The notes below the pieces were generated by a model. That model worked only from the letters and a program-made list of their open reading frames with translations, was not told where the DNA came from and ran no database searches. Source: Taklimakanibacter sp049323275 (GTDB lineage Bacteria > Pseudomonadota > Alphaproteobacteria > Rhizobiales > Aestuariivirgaceae). Taken from it: DNA of 64,000 nucleotides. Below, in pieces: positions 20,703-27,420 of this stretch. Both the position numbers and the translations under genes were made by a program. Each line of letters begins with the position of its first letter. Position 1 is the stretch's first letter. The DNA lies in NCBI GenBank assembly GCA_049323275.1, contig JBMOOM010000067.1:9716-73715 (forward strand). The letters are read 5' to 3'.

Positions 20703-21824
20703 TCACCCCACATCCACCCACTTCCGCTCGCGCGCCGACTGCGCCATGCCGTGGATGACGCGTTCGATCTTGAGGCCTTCGGTGAAATTGACGAAGCACT
20801 CTTTCCCGCTCGCGATACAGTCGAGCAGATGCTTGGCTTCGATCACCTTGAGCTCGTTGAAGCCGAGCTGATGGCCGGGGGCCGGGGTGAACTGGCCATA
20901 GGGTGAATGGACCGGCCCGGTGAGAATGGTGCGGAAGCCGCGCGTCTCTTCCGGCCCTTCGGTCACATAGAGCTGCAATTCATTGAGGCGCTCCTGGTCG
21001 AAGGTGAGCATGCCCCTGGTGCCGTGCACCTCGAAGCGGATCAGGTTCTTGCGGCCCCAGGCGGCGCGGCTCGAGGCGAGCGTGCCGGAAATGCCGGATT
21101 TGAAGCGCACGATGGCATGGGCGATGTCCTCGTTCTCGACCGCGCGCATTTCATTCGCGCCCGGCACCGGGCGCTGCTTCACCACCGTCTCCATGTCGGC
21201 GGAGACGGAGGCGATATCGCCGATCAGGAGATGGGCGAAGCTCACCAGATGGCAGGTGATGTCGCCGAGCGTGCCCAGCCCCCACAGATCGATGCGCGCC
21301 CTCTTGCTCCACGGCACATCGGGCGAGGCGAGATAATCCTCATCCACCTGGCCGCGGAAATGCACGACATCGCCGATCGCCTTGGCGTCGATGAGCTTCT
21401 TCGCATGCAGCACGGCAGGATTCTTGATGTAGTTATAGCCGAGCAGCGTGCGGCCTTTGGCCTTCGCGGCGGCTTGCGTCATCGCCTCGGCTTCGGCGAG
21501 CGTCAGCGCCATCGGCTTTTCACACCACACATGCTTGCCGGCTTCGAGAAAGGCGACCGCCATCTCGCGATGGACATTGTTGGGCGCGGTGATCGAGACG
21601 ATGTCGATGCTTTTGTCATCGACGAGCTTGCGCCAGTCGGTTTCAGCGCGCGCGAAACCGTAGTCGGCGGCGCGCTTGGCGGTGACCTCCGGATCTATGT
21701 CACACAGAGCTTCGAGACGAATCTCCGGCACATCGCCGAAGACGGGCCGCACATGGCTCCAGGCCATGGCGTGGCACTTGCCCATGAAACCGGTGCCGAT
21801 CAGGCCGATGCCGAGGGATGTCAT
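20703..21824 (-). CDS. Gfo/Idh/MocA-family oxidoreductase next to the inositol importer
   Basis: The 373-residue NAD(P)-dependent sugar or cyclitol dehydrogenase has the Rossmann motif GLIGTGFMGKCHA (about 7-19) and the family motif WCEKPMALTLAEAEA near residue 97, where Lys and Pro are catalytic and cofactor contacts. GDITCHLVSFAHLL supplies the usual second-domain His. The ATG at 21824 has GAGGA upstream. It lies downstream of the importer binding-protein gene, on the same strand, across a repeat. By context it may oxidise scyllo-, D-chiro- or another inositol isomer, or a glycoside; this is inference only. Confidence 0.78.
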   Translation of the reverse strand: MTSLGIGLIGTGFMGKCHAMAWSHVRPVFGDVPEIRLEALCDIDPEVTAKRAADYGFARAETDWRKLVDDKSIDIVSITAPNNVHREMAVAFLEAGKHVWCEKPMALTLAEAEAMTQAAAKAKGRTLLGYNYIKNPAVLHAKKLIDAKAIGDVVHFRGQVDEDYLASPDVPWSKRARIDLWGLGTLGDITCHLVSFAHLLIGDIASVSADMETVVKQRPVPGANEMRAVENEDIAHAIVRFKSGISGTLASSRAAWGRKNLIRFEVHGTRGMLTFDQERLNELQLYVTEGPEETRGFRTILTGPVHSPYGQFTPAPGHQLGFNELKVIEAKHLLDCIASGKECFVNFTEGLKIERVIHGMAQSARERKWVDVG

Positions 21825-21852
21825 GATGTATCCTCACAACGCTTCCCCAACG

Positions 21853-21948
21853 CGTCATGGCCGTCCTCGAGGCGGCCATCCAGCCCATCCATGTCACGCC
21901 TGAATGGCGGTGAGTCTGGATGGCCGGGTCAAGCCCGGCCATGACGGG
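21853..21948. repeat. Palindromic doublet repeat, family 2
   Basis: Inverted arms CGTCATGGCCG...GGCCATCCAG (21853-21882) and CTGGATGGCCGGG...CCCGGCCATGACGG (21916-21948) each contain a hairpin of their own. The layout is the same as family 1, but the core is GGCCATCCAG rather than CGGGATCCA. It sits between the binding-protein stop and the dehydrogenase start, where it could lower read-through. Confidence 0.7.
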
Positions 21949-22023
21949 TGGGGAGAGACAACAACAAAAAGACAGGCCCCGACTTTCGCCGGGACCCGCT
22001 TTCACTGCAAGACCGGTCAGGCC

Positions 22024-22926
22024 TTATTTATACTGGTCGGCATTGTCCTTGGTGACGAGGACCGTGCCGGTGTCGATCACCGCCTCGATCTTCTCGCCTT
22101 TCTGCAGCTTGATCAGATTCTCGACCGCGAAGGCGCCCATGTTCTTGGGCGCCTGGGCGACGGAAGCCGTCATTTCGCCGGCGAGGATCGAAGCCGCGGC
22201 GTCCGGATTGGCGTCGAAGCCGACCACCATGACGTCCTTGAGCTTGCCGGCCGCCTTGAGGGCTTCGACGGCGCCGAGCGCCATATTGTCGTTCGACGCG
22301 AAGACCGCCTTGATATTGGGATTGCCGGTGAGGATGTTTTCCATCACCGACTGGCCCTTGGCGCGGTCCCAGTCGGCCGGTTGCTCGGCGACGACCTTGA
22401 GGCCGCAGCCTTCCAGACCTTCCTTGGCGCCGGTGGCGCGGGCCTGCCCGGTCGACTGCGTGATGATGCCCTGCAGGATCGCCACGTCCGAGCCCTTCTC
22501 GATCTTCGAGCAGATGAAGTCGGCGGCGAGCTTGGCGCCGACCTGGTTGTTGGTGCCGATGAAGGTCACGCCTTCATTGGTGCCCTTGGTGTCGACGAAG
22601 ACGACCGGCACGTTCTTGGCCTTGGCGGCATCGACCACCGGGGCCAGCGCATTGGGATCGGTCGGCGCCAGAGCGAGGCCGGCGATGCCCTTGGCGATCA
22701 TGTCCTCGAGCTGCGCGATCTGCGCCTGCACGTCGGATTCGGCCGGCGGCGACATCACCACGACCTCGACGCCGAGCTCCTTGCCCTTCTCCTCGGCGCC
22801 CGCCTGCACGGCGGCCCAGAACGGGTTGCCGGCGCCGGGGCCTTTCATGTCGAGCACGATCGGATCGGCGAAGGCCGAGCCGGCGAGCGCCGCAAGCGCC
22901 GCACCCGCGATCAGAATTGTCTTCAT
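22024..22926 (-). CDS. Sugar/inositol ABC importer periplasmic binding protein (RbsB family)
   Basis: The 300-residue precursor has a Sec signal peptide (MKTILIAGAALAALAGSAFA, cleaved near residue 20). The mature protein is a two-lobed periplasmic binding protein with DMKGPGAGNPFWAAVQAG, GIAGLALAPTDPNAL, DTKGTNEGVTFIGTNN and VFASNDNMALGAVEAL, the RbsB/XylF-type pattern. Good spacing to GGGAGGA supports the ATG at 22926. It follows the permease gene on the same strand after a gap with small hairpins. Its position beside the iol genes makes myo-inositol the most likely ligand (as for IbpA), but ribose or fructose-type ligands cannot be excluded. Confidence 0.8.
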   Translation of the reverse strand: MKTILIAGAALAALAGSAFADPIVLDMKGPGAGNPFWAAVQAGAEEKGKELGVEVVVMSPPAESDVQAQIAQLEDMIAKGIAGLALAPTDPNALAPVVDAAKAKNVPVVFVDTKGTNEGVTFIGTNNQVGAKLAADFICSKIEKGSDVAILQGIITQSTGQARATGAKEGLEGCGLKVVAEQPADWDRAKGQSVMENILTGNPNIKAVFASNDNMALGAVEALKAAGKLKDVMVVGFDANPDAAASILAGEMTASVAQAPKNMGAFAVENLIKLQKGEKIEAVIDTGTVLVTKDNADQYK

Positions 22927-23020
22927 TTAGTCCTCCCTTGAACATGACGTCTCCGCAACACACAGGAACCGGCAGGAGACAGGGCCGGATCCACAAGTTC
23001 TCAGACGGCGTTCCCTCATC

Positions 23021-23053
23021 GCCAAAGCCGAGCAACTTTGGCGGGCAACGCCC
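23021..23053 (-). other. Small hairpins between permease and binding-protein genes
   Basis: GCCAAAG/CTTTGGC (23021-23027 with 23036-23042) and GGGC/GCCC (23043-23053) lie just after the permease stop on the minus strand. They could attenuate transcription or protect message ends so that the binding protein is made in a different amount from the permease. No T-run follows, so a strict terminator is not claimed. Confidence 0.35.
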
Positions 23054-23054
23054 G

Positions 23055-24038
23055 TCATTTCCGAGTGGCCGCGCGGCGCCGCAGCACGTCGATATAGACG
23101 GCGATGATGATGATCAGGCCGATCAGGATCTGCTGCCAGAACGGGCTGATATTGTTGAGATTGAGCCCGTTGCGCAGGAGCCCCATGATCAGCACGCCGG
23201 CCAGCACGCCGAGGACCGTGCCGCGCCCGCCGAAGAAGCTGGCGCCGCCGATGATCACCGCCGCGATGGCATCGAGCTCGTTGCCGACGCCGGCGAGCGG
23301 AAAGCCCGAATTGGTGCGCCCGGCGAGCAGCAGCGCCGCGAGCCCGGCGAAGAAGCCGCAGATCGCATAGACATAAACGAGCACCCGGTCGACATCGATG
23401 CCGGTGACGCGGGCGGCCTGCGGGTTGCCGCCGATGGCGTAGATATGCCGGCCCATATTGGTGCGGTTCAGGAAGAACCACAGGCCGACGGCGCAGATGA
23501 TCACCAGGAAGAAGCTGACCGGGATGCCCGCCGGCGGCGCGAATATCCCCAGCGCGTAGAATTCCTGTCCCGGATATCGCACTTGCGGCTGCAGGCCCGA
23601 GATCGGCGCCTGGCTGATGAGATTGCCGATGCCGCGAAACGTATAGAGCGTGCCGAGCGTCATGATGAAGGGATGCGGCAGCCTGAGCATCGTATAGCCG
23701 AGCCCGTTGAAGAGCCCGCAGACGATTCCGACCACGGGACCGATGAGCAATACGATGGGCCAGGGCGTGCCGGCCTTGTCGGCGACGGCGAGGCAGATGA
23801 TGGCGAGCCCGAGGATCGAGCCCACCGAGAGATCGATGCCGGCGGTGATGATCACCACGAACATGCCGAGCGCCAGCATCGCCGGATAAGCGTTCTGCTT
23901 GAGGATGTTGGTGAGATTAGTGGCGGAAAGGAACGTCGCCGGCTGCGACGCATAGAGAAACGCCATCATGACCACGATGACGAGGATGATGCCGTAGCTT
24001 TCGAGGAACCGCGACAGAGCCGGATTGTTGCTGATCAT
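23055..24038 (-). CDS. Sugar/inositol ABC importer permease (RbsC family)
   Basis: The 327-residue inner-membrane protein has about ten hydrophobic segments, starting at YGIILVIVVMMAFLYASQPATFLS. The family stretch GMFVVIITAGIDLSVGSILGLA (about 80-101) and the later VGNELDAIAAVIIGGASFFGGRG are the RbsC/XylH hallmark. The ATG at 24038 overlaps the ATPase stop by one base (TGATG). It forms the channel for the RbsB-type binding protein encoded downstream. Confidence 0.9.
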   Translation of the reverse strand: MISNNPALSRFLESYGIILVIVVMMAFLYASQPATFLSATNLTNILKQNAYPAMLALGMFVVIITAGIDLSVGSILGLAIICLAVADKAGTPWPIVLLIGPVVGIVCGLFNGLGYTMLRLPHPFIMTLGTLYTFRGIGNLISQAPISGLQPQVRYPGQEFYALGIFAPPAGIPVSFFLVIICAVGLWFFLNRTNMGRHIYAIGGNPQAARVTGIDVDRVLVYVYAICGFFAGLAALLLAGRTNSGFPLAGVGNELDAIAAVIIGGASFFGGRGTVLGVLAGVLIMGLLRNGLNLNNISPFWQQILIGLIIIIAVYIDVLRRRAATRK

Positions 24039-24823
24039 CAATGCACCCGGTCATGCGCGAGCTGCGCCGTGTGGTCCTTGGTGCCCATGATCCAGCCGAT
24101 GACTTCGTTGCGGTTGGTCTCGGCGAGCGGCGCGTCGGCGAAATTGGCGCCATGGAACAGCGCCATCACCCGGTCGCAGGCATAGAAGATGTCGTCCATG
24201 CGGTGCGAGATCATGATCACCGCGACGCCGTGTTCCTTGAGCGTCTTGATGAGATCGAGCACCTTGCCGACCTCCTTGATGGCGAGCGCCGCCGTCGGCT
24301 CGTCCATGATGACGACCTTGGCGTCGAAGGCGGTGGCGCGCGCAATGGCGACCGCCTGGCGCTGGCCGCCCGACAGCTCCTCGACCGGCTGGTCGACGCT
24401 CTTCACATGGATCTTGAGCTTGTCGAGATGGGCCTGGGCCATTTCGCGCTCGCGCACCTTGTCGATGACGGTGAGCCCGCCGACCTTCGTGCCGGGCTCG
24501 CGGCCGAGATAGATATTCTCGTAGATGGGCAGGTTTCCGGCGAGCGCGAAGTCCTGATAGACCATCTCGATGCCGATATTGCGCGCCGTGCGCGGGCTGG
24601 AAAAATGGACCGGCTGGCCCTCGAAGATGAGCTGGCCCTCGCTCGGCTGGTAGAGGCCGGACAGGATTTTCATCAAAGTGGATTTGCCGGCGCCATTGTC
24701 GCCGACGACGCCCAGCGCCTCGCCGGCATTCACATGGAAATTCACATTGCGCAGCGCGGTGATCGCCCCGAAATACTTCGTGACGCCCCTGGCCTCCAGC
24801 AACGGGCTAGTTGTGGCGCTCAA
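24038..24823 (-). CDS. Single-domain sugar/inositol ABC ATPase
   Basis: This 261-residue ATPase has one nucleotide-binding domain: Walker A GDNGAGKST, signature ELSGGQRQAVAIARA, Walker B VVIMDEPTAAL and the switch His in MISHRMDD. Most RbsA/XylG partners carry two fused domains (about 500 residues); this is the single-domain FrcA-like form. The start is taken as TTG at 24823 because GGAGGGAGGG lies 8 bases upstream and no ATG fits. An open frame that runs on to 25456 has no similarity to the family and crosses the promoter of the divergent regulator. It is first in the importer operon. Confidence 0.88.
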   Translation of the reverse strand: MSATTSPLLEARGVTKYFGAITALRNVNFHVNAGEALGVVGDNGAGKSTLMKILSGLYQPSEGQLIFEGQPVHFSSPRTARNIGIEMVYQDFALAGNLPIYENIYLGREPGTKVGGLTVIDKVREREMAQAHLDKLKIHVKSVDQPVEELSGGQRQAVAIARATAFDAKVVIMDEPTAALAIKEVGKVLDLIKTLKEHGVAVIMISHRMDDIFYACDRVMALFHGANFADAPLAETNRNEVIGWIMGTKDHTAQLAHDRVH

Positions 24824-24845
24824 TCGTCCACCCTCCCTCCAAAAT

Positions 24846-24888
24846 AGAATATTCTGGTGATTATTTTTATGATTAGAATATTCATTCC
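24846..24888. promoter_or_regulatory. Candidate IolR/RpiR operator region
   Basis: The 108-base divergent region between the importer operon and the RpiR gene is strikingly AT-rich. It holds AGAATATTCT at 24846-24855 (a perfect palindrome) and AGAATATTC at 24875-24883, 29 bases apart. The second site extends to AGAA-N6-TTCC (24875-24888). The same AGAA-N6-TTCC occurs before iolG/iolC at 27340-27353. As I recall, a closely similar GGAA-N6-TTCC motif has been proposed for IolR of Sinorhizobium meliloti. The RpiR protein encoded next to the site is the natural candidate. Confidence 0.6.
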
Positions 24889-24931
24889 ATTTTTGCTTGA
24901 CGCCGTCAAGACCTTCTGTTGACATGGACTC

Positions 24932-25786
24932 ATGACGGCCACCGAGACGACGCCCCGCGACTTCGCGACCTTGAAGGCGCTCATCATCGAGCGCGGCAAG
25001 ACGCTGCCCAAGCGCCTGAGCCAGATCGCCGCTTTCGCGCTCGACCATCCCGACGACATCGCCTTCGGCACGGTGGCCTCGGTCGCCGAGCAGGCGCAGG
25101 TGCAGCCCTCCTCGCTGATCCGCTTCGCGCAGGCGATGGGCTATCAGGGCTTCTCGGAACTGCAGGAGATCTTCCGGGCCCGCCTGCGCGACCGGGTGCC
25201 CAATTACGAGGAGCGCATCGCGCAACTGCGCGAGCATGCGAAATCGGCGTCGAAGGCGCATATCCTGTTCGAGGGTTTCTCGGAGGCGGCGCAGAAGTCG
25301 ATCGCCGATCTCGGCGCCAAGCTCGAGGCCGGAACACTCGACAAGGCGGTGGCGCGGCTCGCCGCGGCGCAGACGATCTATATCGTCGGCTTGCGGCGCT
25401 CCTTCCCGATCTCCTCCTATATGGCCTATGCCTTCGGCAAGCTCGGCATCCGTCATGTGCTGATCGACGGGCTGGGCGGGCTTTCATCCAACGATCTCAC
25501 TTTCGCGACGCCCAAGGATGCGGTTCTGGCGGTGAGCTTCACGCCCTATGCGAGCGAGACGGTGACGCTCGTCACGCAGGCCGCCCGCGCGCATGTGCCG
25601 GTGATCGCCATCACCGACAGCGCCTTCTCACCCCTGGCGCGTGACGCCGAGATCTGGTTCGAGGTGGCGGAAGCCAATTTCGAAGGCTTCCGCTCGCTCT
25701 CCGCCACGCTGGCGCTGGCGATGACGCTGACGGTGGCCGTGGCGGAGAAGCGCGCACCCTCGCCCCGCGAAGCGGGGAGAGGGTAG
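24932..25786 (+). CDS. RpiR/MurR-family transcription regulator, probable inositol regulator
   Basis: The 284-residue protein has an amino-terminal helix-turn-helix (about 18-85; VASVAEQAQVQPSSLIRFAQAMGYQGFSEL) and a carboxy-terminal SIS sugar-phosphate domain (about 130-260; IYIVGLRRSFPISSYMAYAFGKLG, VIAITDSAFSPLA). It probably represses the iol and importer genes until an inositol intermediate binds, as IolR does in rhizobia. It is divergent from the importer with palindromes between. The final residues, roughly RAPSPREAGRG, are encoded by the left 68-bp repeat flanking the next gene, so the repeat has replaced or extended the natural end of the protein. Confidence 0.85.
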   Translation: MTATETTPRDFATLKALIIERGKTLPKRLSQIAAFALDHPDDIAFGTVASVAEQAQVQPSSLIRFAQAMGYQGFSELQEIFRARLRDRVPNYEERIAQLREHAKSASKAHILFEGFSEAAQKSIADLGAKLEAGTLDKAVARLAAAQTIYIVGLRRSFPISSYMAYAFGKLGIRHVLIDGLGGLSSNDLTFATPKDAVLAVSFTPYASETVTLVTQAARAHVPVIAITDSAFSPLARDAEIWFEVAEANFEGFRSLSATLALAMTLTVAVAEKRAPSPREAGRG

Positions 25787-25822
25787 GGGCCCGCCGCGAA
25801 ACGGCGGGAAGGGTGAGGGGCA
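25755..25822 (+). repeat. Left 68-bp inverted repeat flanking the DUF559 gene
   Basis: This sequence contains two hairpins: one with a CCCCGC-GAA-GCGGGG core at about 25763-25777, and one pairing CCCGCCG with CGGCGGG at about 25790-25808. It ends in GGTGAGGGGCA. The inverted complement of 26217-26284 matches it at about 61 of 68 positions. One difference is a paired change in the second stem (C-G here, A-T there). It overlaps the end of the RpiR coding region. Confidence 0.85.
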
Positions 25823-25847
25823 CTTCATTCCGTGCTATTGAGGCTCT

Positions 25848-26210
25848 ATGCGCGGCGTCAATCGACGAAGCATTCCAATAGCAAGAAAACTGCGCCGTCT
25901 TTCGACGAGCGCAGAATCACGGCTTTGGGCCGAATTACGTAATCGTCAGCTTGGGAAATTCAAATTCGTCCGACAGGAACCAGTAGGTGAGTATATCGGT
26001 GACTTTGTTTGCCGTGAGGCCCGCCTCATCATCGAGGTAGATGGGGCGACGCATTCGACCGAAGAAGAAATGCGTAGGGACGCGTCCCGGACCGCAAGCC
26101 TTGAAGCTCTCGGATACAAAGTCATTCGTGTTCAAAACGATGACGTCTACAATGCGATGGAAGGCGTTCTGGACACACTCCTCGCAGCGCTGGCATCGTC
26201 AGCCAAGTAA
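25848..26210 (+). CDS. DUF559 (Vsr-like endonuclease fold) protein
   Basis: The 120-residue protein shows the DUF559 pattern: WAELRNRQLGKFKFVRQEPVG, YIGDFVCREARLIIEVDG, then H and the late GYKVIRVQNDDV. Asp in IGDF and Glu in IIEVDG fit the PD-(D/E)xK nuclease core shared with very-short-patch repair endonucleases; activity is not shown. The codon choice is visibly more AT-rich than in the neighbours, and the gene interrupts an otherwise continuous inositol region. It is bounded on both sides by 68-bp inverted repeats, so it behaves like the cargo or engine of a mobile unit of about 530 bp. The function in the cell is unknown. Confidence 0.82.
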   Translation: MRGVNRRSIPIARKLRRLSTSAESRLWAELRNRQLGKFKFVRQEPVGEYIGDFVCREARLIIEVDGATHSTEEEMRRDASRTASLEALGYKVIRVQNDDVYNAMEGVLDTLLAALASSAK

Positions 26211-26216
26211 CAGGGA

Positions 26217-26284
26217 TGCCCCTCACCCCTCCCGACGCTATGCGTCGGGCCCCTCCCCTCTCCCCGCTTCGCGGGGCGAGGGTG
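26217..26284 (-). repeat. Right 68-bp inverted repeat flanking the DUF559 gene
   Basis: This is the inverted partner of 25755-25822, starting 6 bases after the DUF559 stop. Its inner hairpin reads CCCGACGC-TA-TGCGTCGGG and its outer one has a CCCCGC-TTC-GCGGGG core. A family 1 repeat fragment (CGCCGGGATGACGG) directly follows at 26290-26303, and a GCCCGC/GCGGGC hairpin at 26311-26325 may end iolG transcription. Confidence 0.82.
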
Positions 26285-26331
26285 TCCTCGCCGGGATGAC
26301 GGCATTTTCTGCCCGCGAAGCGGGCCAAAGA

Positions 26332-27324
26332 CTATTTCACCTTGACCGGCTTCCCAGTCTTCCAGCTTTCCGTCGCCGCCTCGGCGAGCTTCTGCGCCTG
26401 GAGGCCGTCATGGCCCGACGCGGTCGGCGCCACACCCTTCTCGATGGCGTCGAGGAAAGCGAGCACTTCGAGACGGTAGGCCTCGGCGTAGCGCTCGATG
26501 AAGGAGAACGGGATCAGATCGCTGGTGAAGCCATGCGCATCGGCGCATTCGACCGTCGTCAGATGGATGTTGCCGGCGCGCAGCATCGCCTTGCTGCCAT
26601 GCACCTCGATGCGCTGATCGTGGCCATAGGCGGCGCGCCTGGAATTGGTGATGATGACCATGGCGCCGCGTTTCGTCTGCATATGCACCGCGGCGGTGTC
26701 GATGTCGCCGGCCTTGCCGATGGCGGGGTCGACCATGTTGCCCCCCAGCGCATGGACGATCTCGATCTCCTCGCCACCCAGAAGGAAACGCGACATGTCG
26801 AAGTCGTGGATCATCATGTCGCGATAGAGGCCGCCCGAACGCTCGATATAGGAGACCGGCGGCGGGGCCGGATCGCGGCAGGTGATGGTGACGATTTCGA
26901 CCTCACCCGCCTCGCCCTTGCGCAGGCGCTTCTCGAGCACCGAGAAGTTGGGATCGTAGCGGCGGTGGAAGCCGATCATCAGCGGCACCTTGGCCTTCTC
27001 GACCACGGCGAGACACTTTTCGATACGCTCGACCGAAAGCGACACCGGCTTTTCGCACAGGATCATCTTGCCGGCTTGTGCCGCGGCCTCGATCAGGTCG
27101 GCATGGGTGTCGGTCGGCGTGGCGATGAGGACGGCGTCGGTGTCCCTGGCCTTGATGACCTCTTCGACCGAGGCGACCTTGGCGCCCACCGCCTTGGCGA
27201 GACTGTCGGCGGCCTTGCCGTCGGCGTCGGCGACATAGGCGACCTTGGCGCGGCCGGAATTGGCCAAAGTGTTCCCATGGACCTTGCCGATACGGCCGGC
27301 GCCCAGGACTCCGAAGCTGATCAT
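26332..27324 (-). CDS. iolG: myo-Inositol 2-dehydrogenase
   Basis: This enzyme oxidises myo-inositol to 2-keto-myo-inositol (scyllo-inosose) with NAD+, the first step of the pathway. The 330-residue protein has the Rossmann motif GVLGAGRIGKVHG (about 4-16), ILCEKPVSLSVE near residue 90, YRDMMIHDFDMSRFLLG with the catalytic Asp-His pair near 170, and NSRRAAYGHDQRIEVHG, all typical of IolG. The ATG at 27324 follows GGGAGG. It is transcribed away from iolC with a shared operator region between. Confidence 0.9.
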   Translation of the reverse strand: MISFGVLGAGRIGKVHGNTLANSGRAKVAYVADADGKAADSLAKAVGAKVASVEEVIKARDTDAVLIATPTDTHADLIEAAAQAGKMILCEKPVSLSVERIEKCLAVVEKAKVPLMIGFHRRYDPNFSVLEKRLRKGEAGEVEIVTITCRDPAPPPVSYIERSGGLYRDMMIHDFDMSRFLLGGEEIEIVHALGGNMVDPAIGKAGDIDTAAVHMQTKRGAMVIITNSRRAAYGHDQRIEVHGSKAMLRAGNIHLTTVECADAHGFTSDLIPFSFIERYAEAYRLEVLAFLDAIEKGVAPTASGHDGLQAQKLAEAATESWKTGKPVKVK

Positions 27325-27339
27325 GCGACCTCCCAAAAC

Positions 27340-27382
27340 AGAACAAATATTCCGAATTGACGATTGAATAGAATTATTGTTT
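27340..27382. promoter_or_regulatory. Candidate IolR operator between iolG and iolC
   Basis: AGAA-N6-TTCC occurs at 27340-27353. An imperfect inverted repeat follows (AACAAATATTC at 27342-27352 against GAATTATTGTT at 27371-27381). The region is AT-rich like the other candidate operator at 24846-24888 and shares its AGAA-N6-TTCC motif, linking both divergent promoters to one regulator. Confidence 0.55.
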
Positions 27383-27420
27383 CATACCGTCAAGCAGAGG
27401 AAAAGGATGATCGGCGGGCC

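Noticed and set aside
23021..23053. Strict intrinsic terminator between permease and binding-protein genes
   Set aside because: The stems are short and no T-run follows on the minus strand; kept only as small hairpins.
24824..25456. Amino-terminal extension of the importer ATPase
   Set aside because: The extra residues are antisense to the RpiR gene, have no ABC similarity and cross the divergent promoter; a TTG with a strong ribosome-binding site gives the normal start.
25848..26210. DUF559 gene as part of a restriction-modification system
   Set aside because: No methyltransferase or other restriction gene is nearby; the flanking inverted repeats are the more telling context.
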